The notes under the pieces were generated by a model. That model had not been told where the DNA came from, ran no database searches, and saw nothing but the letters and a program-made list of their open reading frames with translations. The translations under genes and the position numbers were made by a program. Shown here in pieces: positions 1 to 5,288 of a DNA stretch of 24,571 nt. This DNA is from UBA3305 sp002373555. Its GTDB lineage: Bacteria > Bacillota > Clostridia > Lachnospirales > Lachnospiraceae. The stretch is from assembly GCA_946612455.1 (NCBI GenBank), contig CAMOER010000037.1:1-24571 (forward strand), written 5' to 3'. The first letter of the stretch is position 1; the number at the start of each line of letters is the position of its first letter.

Positions 1-63
1 TGTCACGAAAAGAATGCCGTAATTACGCGGCTTCTGGCGTTTCGCAAACGCCTATCATAAGAG

Positions 64-96
64 AAAAGAAAAAGGAGCTGCTTTCGGAGCAACTCC
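64..96 (-). terminator. Intrinsic terminator of the glycine riboswitch leader
   Basis: Read on the minus strand, GGAGTTGCT (96-88) pairs with AGCAGCTCC (82-74) around a five-base loop. This gives a 9-bp stem with one G-U pair, followed by TTTTTCTTTT. It lies about 60 nt downstream of the aptamer, so it is probably the expression platform that glycine binding relieves. Just beyond it, 36-52 is a second small perfect hairpin (7-bp stem, 3-nt loop) without a T tract. No coding start is visible between here and the left edge. Confidence 0.82.
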
Positions 97-157
97 TGAT
101 ACTAGTCAAAGGAATATCTGCGGATGGTTCATTTATTGCGGATATTTTTTGATGTCG

Positions 158-231
158 CTCTGTCCTTTTGCCTGAGAGATTCGGCTTGCGCCTTGCACCT
201 TCGGCTCCCGATTTAACGGGTTTCTCGAGAG
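158..231 (-). promoter_or_regulatory. Glycine riboswitch, single aptamer (gcvT element)
   Basis: Read on the minus strand, this matches the core of the glycine aptamer. CTCT and AGAG close the ends (P1). GAGA pairs with TCTC (P2). CCCG/CGGG forms one arm, followed by the conserved CCGAAGGTGCAAG, a GGC-GCAA-GCC hairpin with a GNRA loop, and the hallmark CTCTCAGGCAAAAGGACAG. Only one complete aptamer is present, whereas many glycine riboswitches are tandem. Family knowledge says such leaders usually switch on glycine-cleavage genes or amino-acid/sodium symporters. The target lies left of this window and cannot be named. Confidence 0.93.
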
Positions 232-238
232 TTCCTCC

Positions 239-264
239 GCATGCGGTCTTTGCATTCCGCATGC
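239..264 (-). other. Hairpin directly 5' of the glycine aptamer
   Basis: GCATGCGG and CCGCATGC form a perfect 8-bp stem with a 10-nt loop. On the minus strand it lies between the promoter and the aptamer. It sits where a first aptamer would be in a tandem riboswitch. It may therefore be a reduced partner (a ghost aptamer) of a singlet riboswitch; that role is inferred from position only. Confidence 0.6.
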
Positions 265-290
265 TTCACCGGTATTGAATTGTTGGAAGA

Positions 291-319
291 ACTATAGCAC
301 ATACGGCGGGAGAATGCAA
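291..319 (-). promoter_or_regulatory. Promoter of the glycine riboswitch transcript
   Basis: On the minus strand a -35 box TTGCAT (319-314) is followed by a 17-nt spacer and a -10 box TATAGT (296-291). TGC immediately before the -10 box makes it an extended -10. Predicted transcription begins near 284 and runs left through the hairpin, aptamer and terminator. Confidence 0.75.
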
Positions 320-883
320 TGGGAAATTGGAAGACAAATACAGATAAAAGCGTTTGGAACGGCGGTGAGCTTCAATTACAGTAAATTCGGCGGGCCTGGG
401 GCGGCGGACAGTTTGCTGGAGGGCAGGAGCCGGTTTTGTGGGGGACAGGTATCGCTTCCGGATGCGGGAAAGAGGATGAAGAAATGCAGGATTTGGCTTA
501 TTGGCAGGGGCGATTTGAGACCTTTTTTGTGTCTGGCAGAGATTTTGGGTTTTTAAACATCAATTTCCTGATACAATACCCCGAATTATAAGAGAAGCAT
601 GAGCTTTCTCAAGCAAATCGGGTTTTGTGATGACAGATTTGCCATACGCTACCCTTTTTCGTTCGCTTTAGAAATGATTGCAGCGAAAAAAGGGTAGCGT
701 CTTTCAAAAAAAGCTTGCGTACAGAAGATTTCCAGGGCATGATTAGCTTTTTCTCTGAAATTCAGGGTATCGCGGAGTAAAAGATTGAGCTGTACACCCA
801 AATCAGCATACTTCCATTGATTTAAGTTTTGAAACAGGAAAACAGCGCTGCACACTGACTTTTCTGATCAGAAAACAAAGCTG
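320..883. other. Gene-poor stretch between riboswitch and nuclease-like gene
   Basis: I see no convincing gene in these 564 bases. Open frames exist at 275-556 (plus) and 649-855 (minus), but neither has a ribosome site or a recognisable product. The left half is purine-rich on the plus strand and contains GGGGACAGG at 441-449, the core of the hairpin repeats at 3501 and 19178. The right half becomes AT-rich and holds nested inverted repeats at 613-642 and 646-700. A 16-bp palindrome, TTTTCTGATCAGAAAA (860-875), lies just past the stop of the minus-strand gene and could help end its transcript. Confidence 0.5.
646..700. repeat. Imperfect inverted repeat with 16/17-nt arms
   Basis: ACGCTACCCTTTTTCG (646-661) is the reverse complement of 684-700 apart from one extra A in the second arm. 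The arms are 22 nt apart. A smaller pair, GCAAATC (613-619) and GATTTGC (636-642), lies beside it. There is no T tract directly after either arm, so this is not a clear terminator. It could be the remnant of a small mobile element or a recombination site. No transposase or target duplication is visible. Confidence 0.55.
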
Positions 884-1702
884 TCAGAGGAATCGTTCCT
901 GTATGATATCCTGTATTTGTTGAAAATCAAAAGGATATTTTTCCGATTCAAAAGTCATGATCAGGGTCTTCCCGGGGATGAAGCCTGCTTCTATATAATC
1001 CTTGATCTTTCTTGCGGCTGCTCTTACATACGCGGGATCATCCATTAAACCGAAATGCTCCCAGATGACAAGATCGCCTGTTTCAGGATGTCTTACGGTA
1101 AAATCCGGATAGTATTCCGTGTAATTCAGTTTCAGCTGACATTCATACCGATAAGGAATGTTGTTCGAATAAAGAAGATGCGCGATCAGCATCTCTGATT
1201 TTGACCGGACCTTTTCTCCTTTTTCTGTTTGAAATTTTTTATTATCAGTATGATCCTGCAAGGTCGGATAATCCTGACTCTCCCAGGCTTTCAATTCTTC
1301 ACTTAAAGTAGTATATGGAAATGCATGACTGTCTGAGGACAGCATACGCTGCAGTCCCGGAGAATGACGGACTCGGAGAAATTCCTGTGTTTCCGGGGCT
1401 TTGTGGATGCGGAGATAAGCGTTTACTGCTTTCAGTTCATTCCGGATATCGGCCTTTCTGCTTTGCAGGATCGTTTTCAATGCCAGAGATTTTTTCAGTG
1501 CATCCGCCTGCCGGTTCAGATACCGGATCACGGGAAGAGCAGGATCATTTTTATTCGGGATCCGCTGATAATATTTGAAAGAATTTCCGTTTTTGTGGCA
1601 CATCAGACAGCCGGCGGGAGAATTCTGCAGCTGCTGCTCAATCGCTGAAAGATCTGCTTCGAGCCTTCGTTTTTCCATGAGAATGCGTTCGAATAATGTC
1701 AA
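884..1702 (-). CDS. PD-(D/E)XK nuclease-like protein of unknown role
   Basis: 272 residues from a TTG start at 1702, chosen because GGAGG lies 5 nt upstream. Longer frames to 1798 begin in the leader, and the first internal ATG (1678) has no such site. The N-terminal third is charged and helical, with CLMC at 32-35. The C-terminal part carries the likely nuclease core: E170 in RSKSE, D200 in YYPDF and E215 in VIWEH, the spacing expected for PD-(D/E)XK folds, followed by a helix and a TLIMTFES strand. I recall similar proteins annotated as hypothetical in Clostridia; their substrate is not known to me. It has its own promoter and stands alone. The sequence is richer in A+T than the genes from 2468 onward, which suggests acquisition. 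The fold is fairly secure, the role is not. Confidence 0.78.
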   Translation of the reverse strand: MTLFERILMEKRRLEADLSAIEQQLQNSPAGCLMCHKNGNSFKYYQRIPNKNDPALPVIRYLNRQADALKKSLALKTILQSRKADIRNELKAVNAYLRIHKAPETQEFLRVRHSPGLQRMLSSDSHAFPYTTLSEELKAWESQDYPTLQDHTDNKKFQTEKGEKVRSKSEMLIAHLLYSNNIPYRYECQLKLNYTEYYPDFTVRHPETGDLVIWEHFGLMDDPAYVRAAARKIKDYIEAGFIPGKTLIMTFESEKYPFDFQQIQDIIQERFL

Positions 1703-1814
1703 GGTACCCTCCGTTTTCGTATGAATTATCAAGACAAAAAGTGAATGAAAAGAAGACAAAACGTTGCAAAAACTGATAAATAGATGAAATGATGACAATA
1801 ATCAGAATAATCAA

Positions 1815-1843
1815 ACTATAAATGAAGAAGATCAGTTTGTCAA
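1815..1843 (-). promoter_or_regulatory. Consensus promoter of the nuclease-like gene
   Basis: On the minus strand TTGACA (1843-1838) is followed by a 17-nt spacer and TATAGT (1820-1815). This is a near-perfect housekeeping promoter. Transcription should start near 1808, leaving a leader of about 105 nt before the TTG start at 1702. I found no strong structure in that leader. Confidence 0.8.
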
Positions 1844-2074
1844 TGCCGAACACAAAAAAACAGAATGTTCCGAATTGCCTTGGAACAGCAGATTTGTGTT
1901 TGACGAGAATGGAACAGTTTGAAACGCATGATCCATGCAGGCATCTGGTTCGCTCTGGTTTTGCTGCCGCACCTGCGTAAAAAATCGCTGTATTGCCTTC
2001 TTATATTTATAATGTTTTAAAACAATTTGATTTTTAAAATTAATTGGAAGTGCCGGTAAAGATAGGAAAATCAG
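1844..2074. other. AT-rich intergenic sequence
   Basis: Together with the promoters and leaders on either side, this is part of a 469-base gap between the nuclease-like gene and the 39-residue gene. An open frame on the minus strand (1832-2149) has no ribosome site, overlaps two promoters and resembles no protein I know. I see no other feature in this piece. Confidence 0.45.
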
Positions 2075-2103
2075 TTCACTATTTGGTTTGAACGTGATAT
2101 AGT
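2075..2103 (+). promoter_or_regulatory. Extended -10 promoter for the 39-residue gene
   Basis: TTCACT (2075-2080) is followed by a 17-nt spacer and TATAGT (2098-2103), with TGA just before the -10 box as an extended -10. Transcription would begin near 2110. The leader then has a small GTGT/ACAC hairpin (2111-2123), an 11-nt direct repeat and the ribosome site. Confidence 0.55.
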
Positions 2104-2123
2104 ACCACTCGTGTGAAAAACAC

Positions 2124-2147
2124 AAATATATGTCGTAAATATATGTC
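2124..2147 (+). repeat. Two direct copies of AAATATATGTC in a leader
   Basis: AAATATATGTC occurs at 2124-2134 and again at 2137-2147, exact copies with a 13-nt period. They lie between the predicted start of transcription and the ribosome site of the 39-residue gene. They could be a protein-binding site or an RNA element, but nothing else identifies them. Confidence 0.6.
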
Positions 2148-2171
2148 ATTCAAGTGGTTGGAGGTGTAAAA

Positions 2172-2291
2172 ATGTTCGGAAAGATTAAGAAAGCAATTAC
2201 AAGCTGCCTTGCTGCAGTATATGTCGATTATATCGCAGACAGCATTTATGAAATTCCTGCGGATCAGACAAAGTTCATCATGGGAAAATAA
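2172..2291 (+). CDS. Small protein of 39 residues, unknown function
   Basis: An ATG at 2172 follows an ideal ribosome site (GGAGG at 2160-2164, 7 nt spacing). The protein begins MFGKIKKAITSCLAAVYVDY and ends in TKFIMGK. It has a basic N-terminus, then a short hydrophobic or amphipathic stretch (about residues 8-20), then an acidic middle. It lacks a clear signal peptide or long membrane segment. I do not recognise the family. Support comes from context: an extended -10 promoter and repeated leader upstream, and a strong intrinsic terminator 25 nt after the stop, which together make a compact single-gene transcription unit. It could be a membrane-associated peptide or a regulator. The gene call is fairly likely, the function is open. 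Confidence 0.6.
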   Translation: MFGKIKKAITSCLAAVYVDYIADSIYEIPADQTKFIMGK

Positions 2292-2315
2292 TCATCATGG
2301 AAAAGACAAAGGAAG

Positions 2316-2362
2316 AGCGGCTTTTCTGACAGCCAGAACGGGCAGTCGGAGAAGCCGCTTTT
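2316..2362 (+). terminator. Intrinsic terminator after the 39-residue gene
   Basis: AGCGGCTT (2316-2323) pairs with AAGCCGCT (2352-2359). The stem continues inward with some mismatches through CTGAC/GTCGG and GCC/GGC. The T run is short (2359-2362). The strong GC stem and its position make it the likely end of the upstream transcript. Confidence 0.7.
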
Positions 2363-2404
2363 AAAAATTAAGGAATTCTTCCGTATATCTGAAACACTTC
2401 CGTG

Positions 2405-2433
2405 TGGAAGCAGATGGGCGAACATTGTATAAT
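2405..2433 (+). promoter_or_regulatory. Probable promoter of the SH3 protein gene
   Basis: A perfect TATAAT lies at 2428-2433. The matching -35 region at 17 nt spacing (TGGAAG, 2405-2410) fits the consensus poorly. A terminator ends just upstream (2362) and the gene starts 34 nt downstream, so a promoter is expected here. The weak -35 box suggests help from an activator or an alternative sigma factor. Confidence 0.5.
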
Positions 2434-2467
2434 TTATAACATAGTCCATTTGTAAGGAGGAAACGAA

Positions 2468-3424
2468 ATGAAGAAACACATGGGCCGTATTTCCGTCATG
2501 GTCCTGCTGATGGCTGTGCTGATCAGCTTTGCCCCCGGCGTGCAGGCGGCGACAAAGACCAGCAGCCGCAAAAATGTCTCTGCAGGCGATGTGTCTGCAT
2601 CCAGTCATACTGCGCGCACCACATCCAATCTCAGGATGCGCAGCAGCAAGAGCACGAAAGAAAATAATATCCTGATGGTCATCCCGAAGAACAAGGTCGT
2701 GATCATCCGCAGCAGAGAAGCCAATAACTGGTACGGTGTCCTGTATGATGGAAAAGCCGGTTTCGTAAAAGGCGGTTATCTGAAGGATAACACGGATAAG
2801 ATGAAGACGACGGCCAACCTCCGTCTTCGTACATCCATGGATCAGTCGAAGAAAGACAATATTATCCGGACCATGCCGAAGCACGCGGTCGTCGAAGTGA
2901 TCACAAAATACAAGAACGGCTGGTATCTGGTCAATTACAAGGGAAAATCCGGCTATGCTTCCGCAAAATATCTGCTGGATACCGATGTGGAGGAGAAGGT
3001 GATCAAGGTGACCACCGCCAAACTCCGCATGCGCAGCAGCATGAGCACCAAGTCGAAATCCAATGTCATGCTCGTGATCCCCAAGGGAAACAAGGTCGAG
3101 CTGCTGAGTGAGCAGGAAAAAGGCTGGGTGAAGGTAAAATATGATGACAAGATCGGTTATGTCGTATCGAAATATCTGAAGAACAGCACGAAAGAGGCCA
3201 GCTCTGAGGGCGTGGTGAAGACCATGGCGGAGACGCTCAATGTAAGAAGCTCCATGAGCAAGGCTTCGAAGAGCAATATTATCGGCACCGTTAAAAAAGG
3301 CAAGACTGTTACGATCCTGGAGAAGGAGAGTGACGGATGGTACAAGATCAAATACAAAAAAGGCATCGGTTATATCAAGGGCGGTCATTTCACGGATGAT
3401 ACGTCCAGGGTCGGAAAAGGCTGA
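2468..3424 (+). CDS. Secreted protein with four bacterial SH3 repeats
   Basis: 318 residues; AAGGAGG lies 8 nt before the ATG. Residues 1-27 form a classic signal peptide (basic MKKHMGR, hydrophobic core, cleavage near VQA-A). The mature protein is four SH3b repeats at about 50-106, 113-170, 180-238 and 250-309. Each has the L-R/N-x-R-S/T-S-M opening of the first strand and a GW/WY...KY/Y...GYxxxxYL ending. No enzymatic domain is attached. In Firmicutes such repeats usually bind peptidoglycan or wall peptides, so an exported wall-binding protein is inferred; the ligand is unknown. The mature chain is rich in lysine and arginine, which suits an anionic wall. It is its own transcription unit, ending at the terminator at 3461. 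Confidence 0.88.
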   Translation: MKKHMGRISVMVLLMAVLISFAPGVQAATKTSSRKNVSAGDVSASSHTARTTSNLRMRSSKSTKENNILMVIPKNKVVIIRSREANNWYGVLYDGKAGFVKGGYLKDNTDKMKTTANLRLRTSMDQSKKDNIIRTMPKHAVVEVITKYKNGWYLVNYKGKSGYASAKYLLDTDVEEKVIKVTTAKLRMRSSMSTKSKSNVMLVIPKGNKVELLSEQEKGWVKVKYDDKIGYVVSKYLKNSTKEASSEGVVKTMAETLNVRSSMSKASKSNIIGTVKKGKTVTILEKESDGWYKIKYKKGIGYIKGGHFTDDTSRVGKG

Positions 3425-3451
3425 TGAAAGGCTGATGAAAGGCTGATGAAA
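3419..3451 (+). repeat. Three tandem copies of an 11-bp unit over a stop codon
   Basis: GGCTGATGAAA is repeated exactly at 3419-3429, 3430-3440 and 3441-3451. The first copy contains the TGA stop (3422-3424) of the SH3 gene. Because the unit is 11 bp, each copy carries TGA in a different frame. It looks like recent slippage duplication just before the terminator. Confidence 0.85.
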
Positions 3452-3460
3452 GACTGGCAG

Positions 3461-3488
3461 CGGCAGGGATGATTCCCTGCCGTTTTTT
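3461..3488 (+). terminator. Intrinsic terminator after the SH3 gene
   Basis: CGGCAGGGA (3461-3469) and TCCCTGCCG (3474-3482) form a perfect 9-bp stem with a TGAT loop, followed by six T residues. Confidence 0.93.
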
Positions 3489-3500
3489 CGTCTTGCCGGA

Positions 3501-3572
3501 GGGACAGGGGCCAGCACCCTGCCCTCCCTAGGGCTGCAGGCTCTCCGCGGACAGGGAGCTGGCCTCTGTCCC
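3501..3572. repeat. GGGACAGG palindromic (REP-like) hairpin
   Basis: Two 21-nt arms, 3501-3521 and 3552-3572, are inverted repeats matching at 19 of 21 positions, with a 30-nt middle that holds further small palindromes. The outer ends read GGGACAGG and CTGTCCC, the same outer motif as the longer hairpin at 19178-19275. It lies between a terminator and the next promoter, typical for intergenic palindromic repeats. No T tract follows, so it is not a simple terminator. Confidence 0.7.
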
Positions 3573-3589
3573 TTCCTGTGCATCCTGCC

Positions 3590-3618
3590 TTGCATTCGCG
3601 CGCCGGACGGAGTATGAT
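3590..3618 (+). promoter_or_regulatory. Promoter of the chromate-transporter pair
   Basis: TTGCAT (3590-3595), a 17-nt spacer and TATGAT (3613-3618), 29 nt before the ATG at 3648. The expected start of transcription is near 3625, giving a very short leader. Confidence 0.72.
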
Positions 3619-3647
3619 AGAAAAACCTATTATCACCGGAGGATCAC

Positions 3648-4199
3648 ATGAAAGAATTACTGGATCTTTTCCTTACCTTCGCCCGGATGGGCGGGCTCAC
3701 TTTCGGCGGCGGCTACGCCATGCTCCCGATCCTGCAGAAGGAAGTCGTGGAGAACAAAAAATGGGCGACCAATGAAGAACTGATGGATTACTATGCCATC
3801 GGACAGTGTACGCCCGGCATCATCGCGGTCAATACCGCGACTTTTATCGGCAGCAAGAACTGCGGCGTGATCGGCGGGATCGTCGCCACGCTGGGCGTCG
3901 TCTTCCCGTCCGTCGTTATGATCACGATCATCGCGGCCTTCATCTCCAATTTTGCGGAGCTGAAGATCGTGCAGGATGCCTTCACCGGCATCCGTGTGTG
4001 CGTGTTCGTACTTATATTAAAGGCGGTCATCAAGCTAGGGAAGACATCTGTCAAAGATGCGGTGACGCTCTGTCTGTTCGTCCTTGTCCTGTTCGGCTCG
4101 ATGATCTTTGATGTTTCTCCGGTCATCTTCGTCCTGCTCGCAGGTGCCTGCGGGATCCTTGCGCAGGTATTTCTGCAGAAAGGCGGTGCGGCAAAATGA
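3648..4199 (+). CDS. Chromate transporter family, half-size subunit 1
   Basis: 183 residues, the size of short-chain ChrA proteins, which contain one ChrA domain instead of two. GGAGG lies 6 nt before the ATG. The family signature is clear: FARMGGLTFGGGYAMLPILQ at 11-30 and GQCTPGIIAVNTA at 52-64. About six hydrophobic segments follow, including IIGGIVATLGVVFPSVVMIT-like helices. Two-gene ChrA pairs are thought to work as a heterodimer that moves oxyanions, in some cases exporting chromate; the substrate here is unproven. The stop overlaps the start of the partner gene in ATGA, so the two are translationally coupled. Confidence 0.9.
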   Translation: MKELLDLFLTFARMGGLTFGGGYAMLPILQKEVVENKKWATNEELMDYYAIGQCTPGIIAVNTATFIGSKNCGVIGGIVATLGVVFPSVVMITIIAAFISNFAELKIVQDAFTGIRVCVFVLILKAVIKLGKTSVKDAVTLCLFVLVLFGSMIFDVSPVIFVLLAGACGILAQVFLQKGGAAK

Positions 4200-4813
4200 T
4201 CTATCTTCGTCTGTTTTATGAATTCGCGAAGGTCGGCCTGTTCGCTGTCGGCGGTGGTCTGGCCACAGTGCCGTTCCTGCAGGATATGGCGAAACACACC
4301 GGCTGGTTCACAACGCACCAGCTGGCGGATATGATCGCAGTCTCCGAATGCACGCCCGGCCCGATCGGCGTCAATATGGCAACCTATACAGGCTACACTG
4401 TCGGCGGACCCGTCGGATCCGCAGTCGCGACCCTGGGCCTGATCTTCCCATCGATCGTGGTCATCCTGATCGTGGCCAGGATCCTGAAAGCCTTCCGGGA
4501 CAACAAATATGTCGAATGGGCCTTCTACGGCCTTCGACCTGCTTCCACCGGCCTGATCGCGGCTGCCTGTCTCGGCGTCGCAAAGATCGCGCTGTTCGAT
4601 ACGGGCGAGCAGGCATTCCTGGCGAATGCACTGGCAAACATCCGGTGGAACGCGGTGATCCTTGCACTGATCCTCTGGTTCTTCATGAACCCGGGCATGT
4701 TCGGGAAGAAAATCGGCGGAAATAAAGTGCTGAAGAAGATCAGCGGCCTGCATCCGATCTTTTTCCTCGCGGCAGCGGCTATTGTGGGGATCGTGTTCCG
4801 GTTCGCCGGATAA
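4196..4813 (+). CDS. Chromate transporter family, half-size subunit 2
   Basis: 205 residues, starting at the ATG that overlaps the previous stop. It repeats the ChrA signature of its partner: FAKVGLFAVGGGLATVPFLQ at 10-29 and SECTPGPIGVNMATYTGYT at 50-68, then several membrane helices and a hydrophobic C-terminal helix ending in FRFAG. The two halves resemble the N- and C-terminal domains of full-length ChrA and probably insert with opposite topology (family knowledge). There is no terminator directly after it. The hairpin at 4911 could end this transcript but lies downstream of the next promoter. Confidence 0.9.
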   Translation: MIYLRLFYEFAKVGLFAVGGGLATVPFLQDMAKHTGWFTTHQLADMIAVSECTPGPIGVNMATYTGYTVGGPVGSAVATLGLIFPSIVVILIVARILKAFRDNKYVEWAFYGLRPASTGLIAAACLGVAKIALFDTGEQAFLANALANIRWNAVILALILWFFMNPGMFGKKIGGNKVLKKISGLHPIFFLAAAAIVGIVFRFAG

Positions 4814-4850
4814 GATTCAACCAGCGGTCGAGCCGAAGTGATATTATTTA

Positions 4851-4879
4851 TTGAAACTTTACACATCTTTTGTTATAAT
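4851..4879 (+). promoter_or_regulatory. Near-consensus promoter of the V-ATPase operon
   Basis: TTGAAA (4851-4856), a 17-nt spacer and a perfect TATAAT (4874-4879). Transcription should start near 4886. The 90-nt leader contains a small TGGAA/TTCCA hairpin (4887-4908) and then the strong terminator at 4911. Confidence 0.88.
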
Positions 4880-4910
4880 AGCTCACTGGAATTTGTCATG
4901 GTTTTCCAAG

Positions 4911-4950
4911 GCCCCGGATCCTACAGGACCCCTGAGGATCGGGGCTTTTT
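4911..4950 (+). terminator. Leader terminator (attenuator) of the V-ATPase operon
   Basis: A 15-bp stem is built from GCCCC/GGGGC, GATCCT/AGGATC and CAGG/CCTG, with bulges at G4916 and A4923 and a 3-nt loop, followed directly by TTTTT (4946-4950). It lies between the operon promoter and the first gene. Only 24 nt separate it from that gene, too little for another promoter. Transcripts of the operon must therefore read through it, or it releases a short leader RNA of about 65 nt. What relieves termination is not visible. Confidence 0.85.
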
Positions 4951-4974
4951 ACACAACATGGGAGGTGATACGAT

Positions 4975-5286
4975 TTGGAGGAAACCTTAAAACGCCTTTT
5001 TCAGATAGAAGAAGCCTCCGGCCGCATCATGGAAAGGGCAGAACTTCAGAAGGAAGCCTGCCGGAAGGAATACGAGGAGAAGACCGCCGCGTTCGATGAA
5101 CAGATGCAGCGCGAGACGGAGGAACACCTCGCCGGTCTGCGCGCACAGCTGAAGGCGGAGCGTGAGGAGAAGCTGAAGTCGCTGGTATCCGAAACGGAAG
5201 AACGCGAAGCTTCCATGCGCAGCCTGTTCGGACAGCGAAAGGATGCGATCGCCGCCGAACTCGTAAAGAGCATTCTGGAGGGCTGA
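4975..5286 (+). CDS. ntpF: V-type ATPase subunit G/H (peripheral stalk)
   Basis: 103 residues from a TTG start, set by GGAGGTGAT (4961-4969). Almost the whole chain is a charged helix rich in E, K, R, A and L, the pattern of the coiled-coil stalk subunit called G or H (NtpF/AhaH). It pairs with subunit E to form the peripheral stalk that holds the catalytic head against the membrane subunit I. Short coiled coils carry little family-specific sequence, so identification rests on size, composition and its place as first gene, where many archaeal and bacterial V-ATPase operons encode it. Only 2 nt separate it from ntpC. Confidence 0.78.
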   Translation: MEETLKRLFQIEEASGRIMERAELQKEACRKEYEEKTAAFDEQMQRETEEHLAGLRAQLKAEREEKLKSLVSETEEREASMRSLFGQRKDAIAAELVKSILEG

Positions 5287-5288
5287 TC

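Noticed and set aside
275..556. 93-codon open frame on the plus strand
   Set aside because: It starts inside the minus-strand riboswitch promoter region, has no ribosome site and its product resembles nothing known to me.
649..855. 68-codon open frame on the minus strand downstream of the nuclease-like gene
   Set aside because: No ribosome site or promoter, and it overlaps the inverted repeat at 646-700. It could be a remnant, but nothing supports a gene.
1832..2149. 105-codon open frame on the minus strand
   Set aside because: It spans two promoters and AT-rich spacer, has no ribosome site and shows no domain.
2264..3595. 443-codon open frame opposite the SH3 gene
   Set aside because: Its composition mirrors the signal peptide and repeats of the SH3 protein on the other strand, which has the ribosome site, signal peptide and domains.
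3648..4813. Possible frameshifted full-length ChrA
   Set aside because: Both halves carry their own complete ChrA signature and overlap by ATGA. This is the normal two-gene form of the family, not a broken gene.
4851..5099. 82-codon open frame starting in the V-ATPase promoter, considered as a leader peptide
   Set aside because: It begins at the -35 box, upstream of the transcription start, so it cannot be translated from that transcript.
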